Source: Hymenobacter nivis (GTDB lineage Bacteria > Bacteroidota > Bacteroidia > Cytophagales > Hymenobacteraceae). Taken from it: a DNA stretch of 64,000 nt. Location of the stretch: positions 3,286,001 to 3,350,000 of the forward strand of contig NZ_CP029145.1 in the NCBI RefSeq assembly GCF_003149515.1, given 5' to 3'. Below are positions 19,341 to 28,787 of this stretch, piece by piece. Position 1 is the first letter of the stretch; every line of letters begins with the position of its first letter. The notes under the pieces are model-generated. The model saw only the letters and a program-made list of their open reading frames with translations, was not told where the DNA came from and did no database searches. Position numbers and translations under genes: made by a program.

Positions 19341-20240
19341 TTAATTAACAGGCGGGCCGATGGCAGTGCGGGCTGTTTCCTCGGCTTGCTGACGGGCCAG
19401 CTTGGCATTGAGACGGGCGGCGTCGCCGCGGCGCACCACGCGGGCAATGTGGATGCTGAGCTCGTAGAGGAGCATGATGGGGATGGTGACGATGATTTGG
19501 GCCGTGACGTCGGGCGGAGTGATGATGGCGGCCAACACCAGAATCACCACGATGGCATGCTTGCGGTAGAGCTGCATGATTTCGGGCGTAATCATGCCGG
19601 CCTTGGCCAGGAAAAACACGATCATGGGCAGTTCGAACACCAAGCCGCACGAGAGCGTCATGGTGGTGAGCGTGCTCAGGTAGCTCTGCAAGTCGATCTG
19701 GTTCTCGATGCTAGCATCGACGGTGTAGCCAGCCAAGAAGTTGATGCTCATCGGGGCGGCGATGTAGTAGCCGAACAGTACGCCCGCGACGAAGAGAATT
19801 GATACAAAAAATACAGCCCCTTGCGAGTTTTGGCGCTCGTTGGGATATAGGCCGGGCTTGATGAAGCGCCACAGCTCCCAAAACAGGTACGGAAAGGCCA
19901 GGATGCAGCCCGCAATGACGGACGTACTAATGTGCATCGAGAGCTGCCCGCTCATCTCCCGGTTCTGGATGATGAAGTTGACGTGGTCGGCGCACGGCTC
20001 GGTCGAGCCGAAGAGGGCCCCCATTTTGCAGAACATCCGGTAGGTCCAGAAGTCGGCGCGCGAGGGCCCCAAGATCAGGGTATGGAAGAGGAAATTCTTC
20101 GAAAAGAAGGCAATTGTGGCAAACACCACCACCGAAATCGCCGCCCGAATGACGTGCCAGCGCAACGCCTCCAAGTGGTCGATGAAGGACATTTCGTGCT
20201 GGTCGCCCAGCGAGGGGGAAGTTTGCGGTTGCGGTTGCAC
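19341..20240 (-). CDS. tatC: Twin-arginine translocase subunit TatC
   Basis: 299 residues. TatC is the membrane receptor that recognises twin-arginine signal peptides and recruits TatA for export of folded proteins. Six membrane segments are visible between residues about 25 and 265. The family signatures are present: MSFIDHLEALRWHVIRAAIS near the N-terminus (the LEELR-type motif as LEALR), the conserved ELWRFIKPGLYPNER, and the segment SCGLVFELPMIVFFLAKAG. The charged C-terminal tail is cytoplasmic. ATG 20240 adds 16 Gln-rich residues before MSFIDHLE, which is an alternative start at 20189. tatA/tatB are not in the window. It follows glyA on the same strand with a strong hairpin between them. 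Confidence 0.95.
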   Translation of the reverse strand: MQPQPQTSPSLGDQHEMSFIDHLEALRWHVIRAAISVVVFATIAFFSKNFLFHTLILGPSRADFWTYRMFCKMGALFGSTEPCADHVNFIIQNREMSGQLSMHISTSVIAGCILAFPYLFWELWRFIKPGLYPNERQNSQGAVFFVSILFVAGVLFGYYIAAPMSINFLAGYTVDASIENQIDLQSYLSTLTTMTLSCGLVFELPMIVFFLAKAGMITPEIMQLYRKHAIVVILVLAAIITPPDVTAQIIVTIPIMLLYELSIHIARVVRRGDAARLNAKLARQQAEETARTAIGPPVN

Positions 20241-20266
20241 AGAATAGGAATTGGGGTAAGCAGCTT

Positions 20267-20315
20267 CGCGGGCTCAGTTGGTGGGCCCAGCGCGGGCCCA
20301 CCAACTGAGCCCGCG
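20267..20315 (-). terminator. Strong hairpin between glyA and tatC
   Basis: Near-perfect 22-bp arms, CGCGGGCTCAGTTGGTGGGC and complement, around a 3-4 nt loop. It lies 19 bp after the glyA stop on the minus strand. No T-run follows, so it may act as an mRNA-stabilising or attenuating structure as much as a terminator. Confidence 0.6.
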
Positions 20316-20333
20316 CCGGGGCACCTACGAAAT

Positions 20334-21626
20334 TTATGCGAAGAGCGGGTAATCCTGGAGCCAAGCGTTCACCTGCCGGCGCACGTGGCCCAGGCGGGTA
20401 TCGTCGGCGTGGTGGGTCAGGGCCTCGTCGATAAGTTCCACGATGCGGCCCATGTCGGCCGTACCCAGGCCGCGGGTGGTGATAGCGGCCGAGCCGATGC
20501 GCATGCCGCTGGTCACGAACGGCGACTTGTCGTCGAACGGCACCATATTTTTATTAATGGTGATGTCGGCCTTAATGAGCGTGTTTTCGGCCAGCTTGCC
20601 GGTGAGGCCCTTGGAGCGCAGGTCAATCAGCATTAAGTGGTTATCCGTGCCACCCGAAATAATGTCGTAGCCCAGTCCGCTAAAGCCCGCCGCTAGCGCT
20701 TGGGCGTTGGCGGCCACCTGCCGGGTGTAGGTCGTAAAATCGTCGCTCAGCGCCTCGCCGAAGGCCACGGCCTTGGCGGCAATCACATGCTCGAGGGGCC
20801 CGCCCTGGGTACCGGGGAATACGCCCGAATCGAGCAGGGCCGACATGGGCCGCACCTCGCCCTTGGGCGTCTTCAGGCCAAAGGGGTTGTCAAAGTCCTG
20901 GCCCAGCATAATGAGGCCGCCGCGGGGGCCCCGCAGGGTTTTATGGGTCGTCGTCGTCACGATGTGGCAGTGCTCGAAGGGCGAGTTCAGCAAGCCCGTG
21001 GCGATGAGGCCCGAGGGGTGCGAGATATCAGCCAGCAGCAGGGCCCCTACTTCGTCGGCGGCTTCGCGCAGGGTTTTATAGTCCCAATCGCGCGAGTAGG
21101 CCGAGGCCCCGCAGATAATCATTTTGGGGCGCTCACGGCGGGCAATATCCTTGATTTTGCTCCAGTCGATGAGGCCTGTTTCCTGCTCCACGCCATAGAA
21201 GCTGGGCTGGTAGTATTTGCCCGAGAAATTCACCGACGAGCCGTGGGTGAGGTGGCCACCGTGACTCAGGTCGAAGCCGAGGATTTTGTCGCCGGGCTTG
21301 AGGCAGGCCAGAAACACGGCGGCGTTAGCCTGGGCCCCGGAGTGGGGCTGCACGTTGGCCCAGGCCACGCCAAACAGCTCCTTCACGCGGTCGATGGCCA
21401 ATTGCTCCACCTGGTCAACTATCTCGCAGCCACCGTAGTAGCGCTTGCCAGGCAGGCCCTCGGCGTACTTGTTGGTGAGCACGGAGCCCTGGGCGGCCAT
21501 CACCTGTTCCGAAGCGTAATTTTCGGAGGCAATGAGTTCAAGGCCGTGGGTCTGGCGGGTTTTCTCCTGCGCGATGAGGTCGAAAACGGCGGTGTCGAGG
21601 AGGCGGGCAGGGGCGGTGATTTCCAT
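20334..21626 (-). CDS. glyA: Serine hydroxymethyltransferase
   Basis: 430 residues, family length. GlyA is a cytoplasmic PLP enzyme that interconverts serine + tetrahydrofolate and glycine + methylene-tetrahydrofolate, the main one-carbon source. The PLP-lysine motif is [17 protein letters not shown]. Other hallmarks are [46 protein letters not shown] and [24 protein letters not shown] box ends 4 nt before the ATG, so the transcript is probably leaderless. Divergent from the sigma-fusion gene. Confidence 0.97.
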   Translation of the reverse strand: MEITAPARLLDTAVFDLIAQEKTRQTHGLELIASENYASEQVMAAQGSVLTNKYAEGLPGKRYYGGCEIVDQVEQLAIDRVKELFGVAWANVQPHSGAQANAAVFLACLKPGDKILGFDLSHGGHLTHGSSVNFSGKYYQPSFYGVEQETGLIDWSKIKDIARRERPKMIICGASAYSRDWDYKTLREAADEVGALLLADISHPSGLIATGLLNSPFEHCHIVTTTTHKTLRGPRGGLIMLGQDFDNPFGLKTPKGEVRPMSALLDSGVFPGTQGGPLEHVIAAKAVAFGEALSDDFTTYTRQVAANAQALAAGFSGLGYDIISGGTDNHLMLIDLRSKGLTGKLAENTLIKADITINKNMVPFDDKSPFVTSGMRIGSAAITTRGLGTADMGRIVELIDEALTHHADDTRLGHVRRQVNAWLQDYPLFA

Positions 21627-21630
21627 GGTA

Positions 21631-21638
21631 CAAAGGTA
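21631..21638 (-). promoter_or_regulatory. -7 box of glyA (TACCTTTG), leaderless start
   Basis: TACCTTTG followed by TACC and the glyA ATG; transcription would start at or within a base or two of the initiation codon. Confidence 0.6.
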
Positions 21639-21789
21639 CAGTGGCCCCGCCGCCCCGCCCGCAGGCCCAGCGCTACCGGCCGGTGCTTGGGCAGTTCATA
21701 AATAAATCATACCTTCATTAAAAAATGCTAGTTCATAGTGCTATAAGATCAAATTATTCATTATCAATCATTTTTAAATACTATTCATT

Positions 21790-23058
21790 ATGCCTACGCC
21801 ACTTGCCGAGGTTCTGACGCACTTGCGCGTTGGCAACCAGAAATTTCTCATCGATTTCTATCAGCAGCGCCGCGACGTGTTTGCCCGGTGGGCCCTGCGC
21901 CAGCACCAGCTGGGGGCCCCGGCGGCGCACGCGCTGCTGCAAGAGGCCTTGCTCGATTTCTACGACCAGGTATCCGACGGCCGCCTCACGCGCCTGCCCC
22001 CCGACGTGCCGGCCCATGTAAACCAGCTCGCCGAATTGCGGCTGGCCTCGGCGGCTGCCCCCTTGCCCGCCGCCGAGGCCAGCCGCCGCCAGCAGCGGCT
22101 AGTGCACTTCCACCAGCTCGGGGCCGATTGCCAGCGGCTGCTGACCTATTTCTACTTCCACGGCTACAATTTTGAGCGGATGAGCGGCAAGCTGGGCTTC
22201 GCCAACCCTGCCGTAGCCCGCCGCCAAAAAAGTGCCTGCCTGCGCCGGCTGGTGGACCTGACGAACCCGCCCCACGGCTTCCGCGCGCACCTCGACGCGC
22301 TGGAGCACTTCGCCGACGGGGCCTTGGGCGAGGCGGCCCAAGAGGCGTTTGAGCAACGCCTGGCCACCGACGCCGACCTGGCCACCGCCCACGCTGCCTA
22401 CGAGCAGTTTGCCGCCGACTTGCGCTGGGCCGCTGGTCACGATACCCTGCGCCTGCGCCTGCACCTGCTCGACCACCGCCTCGACCAGCGCACTACTTCG
22501 CTGGCCCGGCTCCAGCGCATCAGCCGGGGCCACCGGCGGCGCAGCCTATTGTGGACCACCGCGCTGCTGGTGGCGCTGGGCACTGCCGTAGCTTGGTGGA
22601 CGACGAGCCGTGCGCCCCAGCCCGAAGAAGGCTGGGCCAGCTACTACCGCTTCGATCCCGCGCTGGCGCTCTCGCCGGCCCAGGAGCGCAGCCGCCCCCT
22701 GCTGGCCCAGGCCCTGGCCGAGTACCGCGCCGGCCACTATCCTACCGCCCTGCACACGCTGGGCCGCTTGTCGCCCAACGAAATCGGCGCCGATACGCTG
22801 AGCTACTACCGGGGCCTTTTTTTACTACAATCGGGTGAAAACCAGGCGGCCCAACCACCATTGCACCGTTTGGCTGAGGTTATGGGGGGGCCCCTGTCGC
22901 GCCGGGCCCTCTACCACTTGGGCATGGCCTACTGGCAAGCCCAGCAACCCGCCGCCGCCCGCGACGCCCTGCGCCGCGTAGCCGCCGATTCGCTCAATCC
23001 CTACCAAACCAGTGCGTTGCGCGTGCTGGCCGCCGGCGTACTCGACCCGCGCCCCTAA
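21790..23058 (+). CDS. Sigma-70-like / anti-sigma-like / TPR fusion membrane protein
   Basis: 422 residues. Residues 1-75 resemble sigma region 2 (FYQQRRDVFARWALRQHQLG, ALLQEALLDFYDQVSDGRLT). Residues about 105-155 resemble sigma region 4 (LGADCQRLLTYFYFHGYNFE, LGFANPAVARRQKSACLRRL). Residues about 165-215 resemble the start of anti-sigma factors (LEHFADGALGEAAQEAFEQR, LATDADLATAHAAYEQF). A basic stretch and one membrane helix (SLLWTTALLVALGTAVAWW) follow near 255. Residues about 295-420 form TPR-like helical repeats (ALAEYRAGHYPTALHTLGRL, YHLGMAYWQAQQPAAARDAL). In Bacteroidota these modules usually occur as separate adjacent genes. The topology places the sigma part in the cytoplasm and the TPRs outside. 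DNA-binding ability is not evident from sequence alone. Confidence 0.8.
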   Translation: MPTPLAEVLTHLRVGNQKFLIDFYQQRRDVFARWALRQHQLGAPAAHALLQEALLDFYDQVSDGRLTRLPPDVPAHVNQLAELRLASAAAPLPAAEASRRQQRLVHFHQLGADCQRLLTYFYFHGYNFERMSGKLGFANPAVARRQKSACLRRLVDLTNPPHGFRAHLDALEHFADGALGEAAQEAFEQRLATDADLATAHAAYEQFAADLRWAAGHDTLRLRLHLLDHRLDQRTTSLARLQRISRGHRRRSLLWTTALLVALGTAVAWWTTSRAPQPEEGWASYYRFDPALALSPAQERSRPLLAQALAEYRAGHYPTALHTLGRLSPNEIGADTLSYYRGLFLLQSGENQAAQPPLHRLAEVMGGPLSRRALYHLGMAYWQAQQPAAARDALRRVAADSLNPYQTSALRVLAAGVLDPRP

Positions 23059-23248
23059 CCCAGCCCAACGCCGGGGGCCCGGCACGTGTACACGGCGGGT
23101 ACCAACCTTTTTAAAAACCCCCGCCATAGCCACGCCCACCGGCACCCCCAAGTACACCGCCCCCGCCACCGAGGGCAAGGAAAAACAGAACGAGGAAGAA
23201 GTGAAGGACAAGCCTTCGGGCAAGAAAGTAAAAATCCAGAAGAAGTAG
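23012..23248 (+). CDS. Possible small lysine-rich protein (start unresolved)
   Basis: The frame ending at TAG 23246-23248 encodes TPTGTPKYTAPATEGKEKQN and then EEEVKDKPSGKKVKIQKK, a charged, disordered tail that looks coding. There is no convincing start: the in-frame GTG 23012 lies inside the preceding gene, and no ATG occurs before the charged stretch. It could be a frameshifted extension or a small independent gene with a non-standard start. It is followed directly by a strong terminator, which supports transcription through it. Confidence 0.3.
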   Translation: MRCACWPPAYSTRAPNPAQRRGPGTCTRRVPTFLKTPAIATPTGTPKYTAPATEGKEKQNEEEVKDKPSGKKVKIQKK

Positions 23249-23260
23249 GTTTCTCCCAGA

Positions 23261-23306
23261 AGCCAAAGAGCCCGGAGCGTCTGACGTTCCGGGCTCTTTG
23301 GCTTTT
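23261..23306 (+). terminator. Rho-independent terminator
   Basis: Stem AGCCAAAGAGCCCGGA / TCCGGGCTCTTTGGCT (with flanking GCGT/ACGT pairs) followed by TTTT. It ends the sigma-fusion transcript and may also serve the opposite strand. Confidence 0.85.
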
Positions 23307-23335
23307 AGCAAGCAGGGCATAATTAGCGCTACCGT

Positions 23336-23842
23336 TTATTCCCAGGCGTGCAGCAGGCGGCGCACCAGAATTATTTCGCCGGTATGGTAAGCCGCGTGGT
23401 CGGCAATAAGGAAAGCTTCGCGCAAGATGGTTTGGCCAGTGCCATGCGGCAAGGGCGCCAGCAAGTTGGTGCCGGGGGCATGCAGCAAATGAAGAAAACG
23501 CTGCCGGTCCTGCCGAATGTAGTCCAGCGTTTCCTGCCACTGGTCTTCATCGGCGGTGGCATCTTGGGCAGGCCAATAGCCGTCCGGCCATTTTGGCGAT
23601 TCATGCTTGGGTTCGAGGCAGAACTCTACAATATCCCACTGCGCGATGCGCACGTGTTCGACCAACTGCCAGATAGTGTAGGGCACATCCGGTACGCGTT
23701 GGTTCCACTGCGCCTGCTTCAGGTCAGCGCAAGCTTCCTCAAAGGTCGCGTGGGCATTGCCTTTCGTAAGCAGGCTGGTTAATTCGGCCACCAAGCCTTT
23801 TTGGTTGGGCCTATCCATTGGGGTTTTATTGCTTGCTATCAT
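23336..23842 (-). CDS. DinB-superfamily protein
   Basis: 168 residues from ATG 23842 (MIASNKTPMDRPNQKGLVAE); a second start at 23818 is possible. It has the four-helix-bundle pattern of DinB/YfiT proteins with the metal-binding histidines in VPYTIWQLVEHVRIAQWDI, REAFLIADHAAYHTGEIILV. Members are metal-dependent thiol (for example bacillithiol) transferases or have no known activity; the substrate here is unknown. It starts about 60 bp after the DoxX gene stop on the same strand and may be co-transcribed with it. The longer frame upstream overlaps the DoxX gene and is unlikely. Confidence 0.82.
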   Translation of the reverse strand: MIASNKTPMDRPNQKGLVAELTSLLTKGNAHATFEEACADLKQAQWNQRVPDVPYTIWQLVEHVRIAQWDIVEFCLEPKHESPKWPDGYWPAQDATADEDQWQETLDYIRQDRQRFLHLLHAPGTNLLAPLPHGTGQTILREAFLIADHAAYHTGEIILVRRLLHAWE

Positions 23843-23901
23843 GCGTTCGCCGGCTCTAATCAGGCGGTTGTTTACATTAGGCGTGTTGAACGAATCGTGC
23901 C

Positions 23902-24327
23902 CTACTTTTTCTTCAGCAGCACTTTTAGGGCCCCGGTGGACCACAGCGCACCAGCAATCAGCACGGGTTGGAAGAACAGCCGGCCGAGCCGCTTGGCGTC
24001 GGTGTCGAGGCCAAAGGCGGAAAGGTGTTGGGTGTATTGGTGAATGTTGCCGGGGAATACCGCTGCATAGAAAGCCGCCAGCCCCATGCCCATGCGCACC
24101 CGGTTCTTGCCCTTCAACAGCAGTAGGGCCAGCCCCAACCCAATTTCCACCACCCCCGATTGCAGCACAACGGTGTCCTTATCCAAAGGCATAAAATCGG
24201 GCACCTGCGCCTGAAAATCCTGCCGCGCAAAAGTGAGGTGCCCCGTACCAGCCACCATCATAAAGGTACCCATGAGTCCGCGGGCTACGTTTTGCAAAGT
24301 TGTTGTGCGGGTGGTTTTGTGCAGCAT
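23902..24327 (-). CDS. DoxX-like membrane protein
   Basis: 141 residues with four predicted membrane helices, beginning NVARGLMGTFMMVAGTGHLTF, which matches the DoxX family first helix (conserved GxGH). VVEIGLGLALLLL forms helix 2, and two further helices follow. DoxX-family proteins are small quinone/thiosulphate-linked or redox-associated membrane proteins; the specific role is unknown. The C-terminus is basic (KVLLKKK). Confidence 0.8.
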   Translation of the reverse strand: MLHKTTRTTTLQNVARGLMGTFMMVAGTGHLTFARQDFQAQVPDFMPLDKDTVVLQSGVVEIGLGLALLLLKGKNRVRMGMGLAAFYAAVFPGNIHQYTQHLSAFGLDTDAKRLGRLFFQPVLIAGALWSTGALKVLLKKK

Positions 24328-24390
24328 GGCTTTAGCGGATTGGTTGAAAGCCCGACTATACGGCGATTAGACGGCAGTAGGTAGAGGTGC

Positions 24391-25797
24391 TCACAGAGTG
24401 CGCTTACGCATTTTTTCCAACGCTTGCTGGTAGGAAGAAGCGGCCACCTTTTCCTGGCGCGCCAGCTCCACCGCGCGCTGCTCGCGGGCTTCGGCCTCGG
24501 CAAAGAAGCCGAGCTGGTAGAGCAGGTGGGCCAGCGTATCGTTGTTATAAGCGGTAGGGTCGAGGTCTACCGTACGCTTGCTCCAGGTAATGGCGTGCGT
24601 GAGGTAGTTTTTATTGCGGGTACCGGTCTGGTAGATGACCCAGGCACCGTTGTTCAGCTCTTGCAGGAAAGATGCGGGCGGGCCACTAACGGTTATATAC
24701 TGCACGGTGCGGGCTACTGCCTCCGGCCGGGGGCCCCGCGCCCGCTGCCGCGCCGCCGAATCGAGCCGCTGCAAAAGCGCGGGTTGACGCTGCCGAAAAG
24801 CTTGGAGAGCTACCAGCGCTTTTTTTACCGAGTCGGCTGGCAGGTTCAGGTAGTACCGTTCGTAGTAGGGCACCGCCTGCCGCAGGTAAGCCGTAGTATC
24901 TTTGATGCTCTGGTAAAACGCCAGCATGTTGCGCTCGTAGGTGCGCCCACCCCTAGCGTAGTCGTTGTTCCAGGTGCTACGGGCAAAGTTGGCACCTTTT
25001 TCGGCTAGGCTGCGGTCTTTGGCCGCGGTGGCCTGTGCCATCGTATTCTTAATAATAAGGCCGTTAATAGCCATCCGTTGGGGCAGGGGCAACACCCGGT
25101 AGAGGCTGTCAATCAGCTGCTGGTTTAGATGGGTAAGTTGATAAGCTTGGCTGCCCACTACCGGCCCACTTTCCAGGATGAATAGCACCTCGGTAGGCTG
25201 GTAAAACGCCTTGGCTGGTAATTGCTGCGCGTAGGCATTCAGCACGGCCGGCTCCACGGGCAGGTGCAGGTCGCGGCACTTTAGCACGTAGCGTTTCAGC
25301 AGCTCCGGGTCGCGGTTGCCCCCTTTAAATTCCGCGGCTAAAGAGCTTAGGTTCTGCGGGTCTTGCTGGGCCTGTTGCGCGGCGGCAACGTCTTTTAGGT
25401 ACTGCTCCACATTGCTGGTATTGCCAAAGCGGCGGTACAGCAGGCTACCATCGGGGCTGAAGTAGAGGTAACTCGGGTAACTCGTCACGTTGTAGCGGCG
25501 CGCCGCCGCCCCCATTTCGGCGGTGCCGAAGGCTAGCTCTTTGTTCAAAAAGGCTTGGTTGAGCTTGTCGGCCACCGCAGGCGCGGAGAGGCCCGATTTA
25601 TTCCGCTCCGCTTTTATGGCCGCCGGAAGGTTGGCGGGCGTCGGGGGCGGCGACAGCAGCAGGAACACCGGCTTATTTTGCTGCCGGGCCTTGGCAAACA
25701 CCTGGCTCAAAGAGTCTTTCTCGAATCTAATGGCCTGCGCCCGCAGCGAACCCAGCGCGCTCCAGAAGACCCCAAAGGCTAGTAATGCATGTTTCAT
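24391..25797 (-). CDS. Secreted thioredoxin-fold protein lacking CXXC
   Basis: 468 residues with a signal peptide (MKHALLAFGVFWSALGSLRA-Q). Residues about 25-145 have a thioredoxin-like pattern: FAKARQQNKPVFLLLS where thioredoxins have the WCxxC segment, AFGTAEMGAAARRYNVTSYP with the cis-proline, and YLYFSPDGSLLYRRFG. The active-site CXXC is absent, so oxidoreductase activity is unlikely. The rest (about 150-468) is helical with TPR-like segments near the C-terminus (LAHLLYQLGFFAEAEAREQR). Probably periplasmic; function unknown. Transcribed after polA in the same direction? No: it lies 90 bp downstream of the polA stop on the same strand, so read-through is possible. Confidence 0.75.
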   Translation of the reverse strand: MKHALLAFGVFWSALGSLRAQAIRFEKDSLSQVFAKARQQNKPVFLLLSPPPTPANLPAAIKAERNKSGLSAPAVADKLNQAFLNKELAFGTAEMGAAARRYNVTSYPSYLYFSPDGSLLYRRFGNTSNVEQYLKDVAAAQQAQQDPQNLSSLAAEFKGGNRDPELLKRYVLKCRDLHLPVEPAVLNAYAQQLPAKAFYQPTEVLFILESGPVVGSQAYQLTHLNQQLIDSLYRVLPLPQRMAINGLIIKNTMAQATAAKDRSLAEKGANFARSTWNNDYARGGRTYERNMLAFYQSIKDTTAYLRQAVPYYERYYLNLPADSVKKALVALQAFRQRQPALLQRLDSAARQRARGPRPEAVARTVQYITVSGPPASFLQELNNGAWVIYQTGTRNKNYLTHAITWSKRTVDLDPTAYNNDTLAHLLYQLGFFAEAEAREQRAVELARQEKVAASSYQQALEKMRKRTL

Positions 25798-25884
25798 CGC
25801 CTATCGCAGTGCGTGTATATGGCAAAATAAACCCAGCGTGGGGCGCGAACTACCTGATTACGACGCCAGAACGTTGCTTTAAGC

Positions 25885-28773
25885 CTAATGCGCTTGCAGC
25901 CAGTTCCGCCCCGTGCCCACTTCCACTTCCAGCGGCACGCCGCGGGGCAGCAGCAGGGCCTGGGTCATTAGCTCCTTGATTTTGGGGGTGATGTATTCGA
26001 CCTCTTCCTGCACGGCATCGAACACGAGTTCGTCGTGTACTTGCAGAATCATGCGGGTTTTTAATTTCTCTTCGCGTAGCCAATTATAGATATTGATCAT
26101 CGCCAGCTTGATGATGTCGGCCGCCGTGCCTTGGATGGGGGCGTTGATGGCGTTGCGCTCAGTGTAGCCGCGCAGCGTGGCATTGCGCGAGTTGATGTCG
26201 CGCAGGTAGCGGCGGCGCTTGAGCAGCGTTTCAGCGTATTCCAGTTCGCGGGCCCGGTTGATGCTGTCGTCCATAAACTGCTTCACCGACGGAAATTCCT
26301 GGAAATAGGTGTCGATGATGTCGGCAGCTTCCTTGCGGCTGATGCCAATGCGCTGGGCTAGGCCGAAGGCCGAAATGCCGTAGATGATGCCAAAATTGAC
26401 CGTTTTGGCCTTGCGGCGCATCTCGGCGTCTACCTCGCTTAGCGGCACGCGGAACACCTTGCTGGCCGTGCTGCTGTGGACGTCTTGGCCCAGCCGGAAA
26501 GCTTCAATCATCGTCGCGTCGCCCGAAAAATCGGCCATGATGCGCAGTTCCACCTGCGAGTAGTCGGCCGCCAGCAGTAGGTGCTGGTCGTCGCGCGGTA
26601 CGAAGGCCTTGCGGATTTCGCGGCCCTTCTCGGTGCGAATTGGGATATTTTGCAGGTTCGGGTTGGTGCTGCTCAGGCGGCCGGTGGCCGTCACCGCCTG
26701 GTTGAAGCTGGTGTGCACGCGGCCGTCCACCACGCTCACCAGCTGGGGCAGGGCTTCCACGTAGGTGCTGCGCAGCTTGCTGAGCTGGCGGTACTCCAGG
26801 ATGAGGGCAGCGATGGGGTTTTCGGCTGCGAGCTGGCTCAGAATTTCCTCGCCGGTGGCGTACTGGCCGGTTTTGGTTTTCTTGATTTTGCCGCCGCCCA
26901 CCTGCATTTTATCAAACAGCACCTCGCCCAACTGCTTGGGCGAGCCGATGTTGAACTCCTGCCCGGCCTCCAGGAAAATCTGGCGCTCCAACTCTATCAC
27001 GTAGCCCTGCAATTCGGCCGAGTACTCACCCATCGCCACCGAGTCGATGCGCACGCCCTCGTACTCGATGCTACTCAGCACTGGCACCAACGGGTTCTCC
27101 ACGGTATTCAGCAGCTCCAACAGCCCCAGCTCTTTGAGCATGGGCTCGAACACGTGCTTGAGCTGCAAAGTCACGTCGGCGTCTTCGCAGGCGTAGTCCT
27201 TCACCTGGGCCGGGGCAATGTCGGCCATCGTAATTTGCTTCTTGCCCTTGGGCCCGATGAGGTCGGTGATGGGCACCGGGGCGTAGTGCAGGTAGGTTTC
27301 GGCCAGCACGTCCATATTGTGGCGCATGTCGGGCTCGATGAGGTAGTGCGCCAGCATCGTATCGAACAGGGGCCCCGCCACTTCCACGTTGTAGTGCCGC
27401 AGAATGCTGAGGTCGTACTTGATGTTCTGGCCGATTTTGAGGATGTCGGGGCTATTGAAAAACGGGCAGAACTCGTCCACAATGGCCTGGGCGGCGGGCA
27501 GGTCATCGGCTGGCACGGGCACGTAGTAGGCCTCGCCCGGCCGGTAGCAGAAGCTTAGGCCTACGAGGCGCGCCGTCATGGTGTCGAGGCCGGTAGTTTC
27601 GGTGTCGAAACTCACCTCCATTTGGCGCAGCAAAAAGTGCAGCAGCGACTGGCGCAGTGCGGGCGTGTCCATCAGGTGGTACTGGTAGGGCACGTCTTCG
27701 AGGCGGCGGCGGGGCCCGTCGGGGGCCCCGGCCTGGCCGGTTTCGCCGTACTCGGCCCCAATGGCCACCGCCTCGTCGCCGGGGTTGCCGAAGAGCGAGG
27801 CCTGGCCGCCGGCCGCCGGCTTGGGCCGCCGGGCCCCGGTAGTGCCGGGCTTGGCCACGCTGGCCGGGGTGCGCTCGGGGCCCCCGCCCAGCACGCGGGT
27901 GGCCAGCTGCCGGAATTCCAGCTCGTCGAACAGCTCGCGCAGCACGGCTTCGTTGGGCGCGTCGAGCACCAGCTTATCGGGCTCAAAGTCGAGCGGCACG
28001 TTCACGTGGATGGTGGCCAGCTCCTTGCTCATCAGGCCCTGCTCGGCGAAGTTGCGCACGTTTTCCTGCTGCTTGCCCTTCAGCTCGTCCACGTGGGCCA
28101 GCAGGTTTTCCACCGAGCCGTACTTCTGGATGAGCGTTTTAGCCGTCTTCTCGCCGATGCCGGGAATGCCAGGAATGTTGTCCGAGGCGTCGCCCTGCAA
28201 ACCCAGGATGTCGATTACCTGCTCCACGCGCTCAATCTCGAAGCGGGCCAGCACGTGGGCCACGTCCAAAATCTCGGCCGCGTTGCCCATGAAGGCGGGC
28301 TTGTAAATTTTAATGTTTTCCGTCACCAGCTGGCAGTAGTCCTTGTCGGGCGTCATCATGAACACCTCAAAGCCCTGGGCCTCGGCACGTTGGGCCAGGG
28401 TACCAATCACGTCGTCGGCCTCAAACCCGTCCATCATTAGGATGGGGATGTGGAAGCCCTCAATGATTTTTTTGATGTAGGGCAGGGCAATGCCGATGTC
28501 CTCGGGCATGGCTTGGCGCTGGGCCTTGTAGTCGGCAAACTGCTCGTGGCGAAAGGTTTTCTTGGGCCCGTCGAAGCACACGCCGATGTGGGTAGGCTTT
28601 TCCTTTTGCAGCACCTCCACCAGGGTATTGGTAAAGCCCAGCACGGCCCCCGTGTTCATGCCCTTGGAGTTGATGCGCGGGTTTTTGCTGAACGCGAAGT
28701 GCGAGCGGTAAATCAGGGCAAAAGCGTCGAGCAGGAAAAGCTTTTTGGGGGCGGTAGCGGCGGTATCGGTCAT
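25885..28773 (-). CDS. polA: DNA polymerase I
   Basis: 962 residues from ATG 28773 (MTDTAATAPKKLFLLDAFAL). It fills Okazaki and repair gaps with 5'-nuclease, proofreading and polymerase domains. The 5' nuclease spans about 1-300 (MDGFEADDVIGTLA, GIPGIGEKTAKTLIQKYG). The 3'-5' exonuclease spans about 375-560 and looks active: VSFDTETTGLDT (Exo I), LKIGQNIKYDLSILRHY (Exo II) and KDYACEDADVTLQL (Exo III). The polymerase occupies about 580-962: motif A AADYSQVELRIMADFSGD, motif B RRKAKTVNFGIIYGISAFGL and motif C LQVHDELVFD. A TACTTTTG box sits 6 nt before this ATG; a longer frame from 28842 would place the promoter inside the gene, so I reject it. Confidence 0.97.
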   Translation of the reverse strand: MTDTAATAPKKLFLLDAFALIYRSHFAFSKNPRINSKGMNTGAVLGFTNTLVEVLQKEKPTHIGVCFDGPKKTFRHEQFADYKAQRQAMPEDIGIALPYIKKIIEGFHIPILMMDGFEADDVIGTLAQRAEAQGFEVFMMTPDKDYCQLVTENIKIYKPAFMGNAAEILDVAHVLARFEIERVEQVIDILGLQGDASDNIPGIPGIGEKTAKTLIQKYGSVENLLAHVDELKGKQQENVRNFAEQGLMSKELATIHVNVPLDFEPDKLVLDAPNEAVLRELFDELEFRQLATRVLGGGPERTPASVAKPGTTGARRPKPAAGGQASLFGNPGDEAVAIGAEYGETGQAGAPDGPRRRLEDVPYQYHLMDTPALRQSLLHFLLRQMEVSFDTETTGLDTMTARLVGLSFCYRPGEAYYVPVPADDLPAAQAIVDEFCPFFNSPDILKIGQNIKYDLSILRHYNVEVAGPLFDTMLAHYLIEPDMRHNMDVLAETYLHYAPVPITDLIGPKGKKQITMADIAPAQVKDYACEDADVTLQLKHVFEPMLKELGLLELLNTVENPLVPVLSSIEYEGVRIDSVAMGEYSAELQGYVIELERQIFLEAGQEFNIGSPKQLGEVLFDKMQVGGGKIKKTKTGQYATGEEILSQLAAENPIAALILEYRQLSKLRSTYVEALPQLVSVVDGRVHTSFNQAVTATGRLSSTNPNLQNIPIRTEKGREIRKAFVPRDDQHLLLAADYSQVELRIMADFSGDATMIEAFRLGQDVHSSTASKVFRVPLSEVDAEMRRKAKTVNFGIIYGISAFGLAQRIGISRKEAADIIDTYFQEFPSVKQFMDDSINRARELEYAETLLKRRRYLRDINSRNATLRGYTERNAINAPIQGTAADIIKLAMINIYNWLREEKLKTRMILQVHDELVFDAVQEEVEYITPKIKELMTQALLLPRGVPLEVEVGTGRNWLQAH

Positions 28774-28779
28774 GGTAAG

Positions 28780-28787
28780 CAAAAGTA
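28780..28787 (-). promoter_or_regulatory. -7 box of polA (TACTTTTG)
   Basis: TACTTTTG followed by CTTACC and the polA ATG, consistent with a near-leaderless transcript. Confidence 0.5.

Noticed and set aside
26581..27558. Plus-strand open frame of 325 codons inside polA
   Set aside because: Antisense shadow produced by high GC; the minus strand carries all polA motifs.
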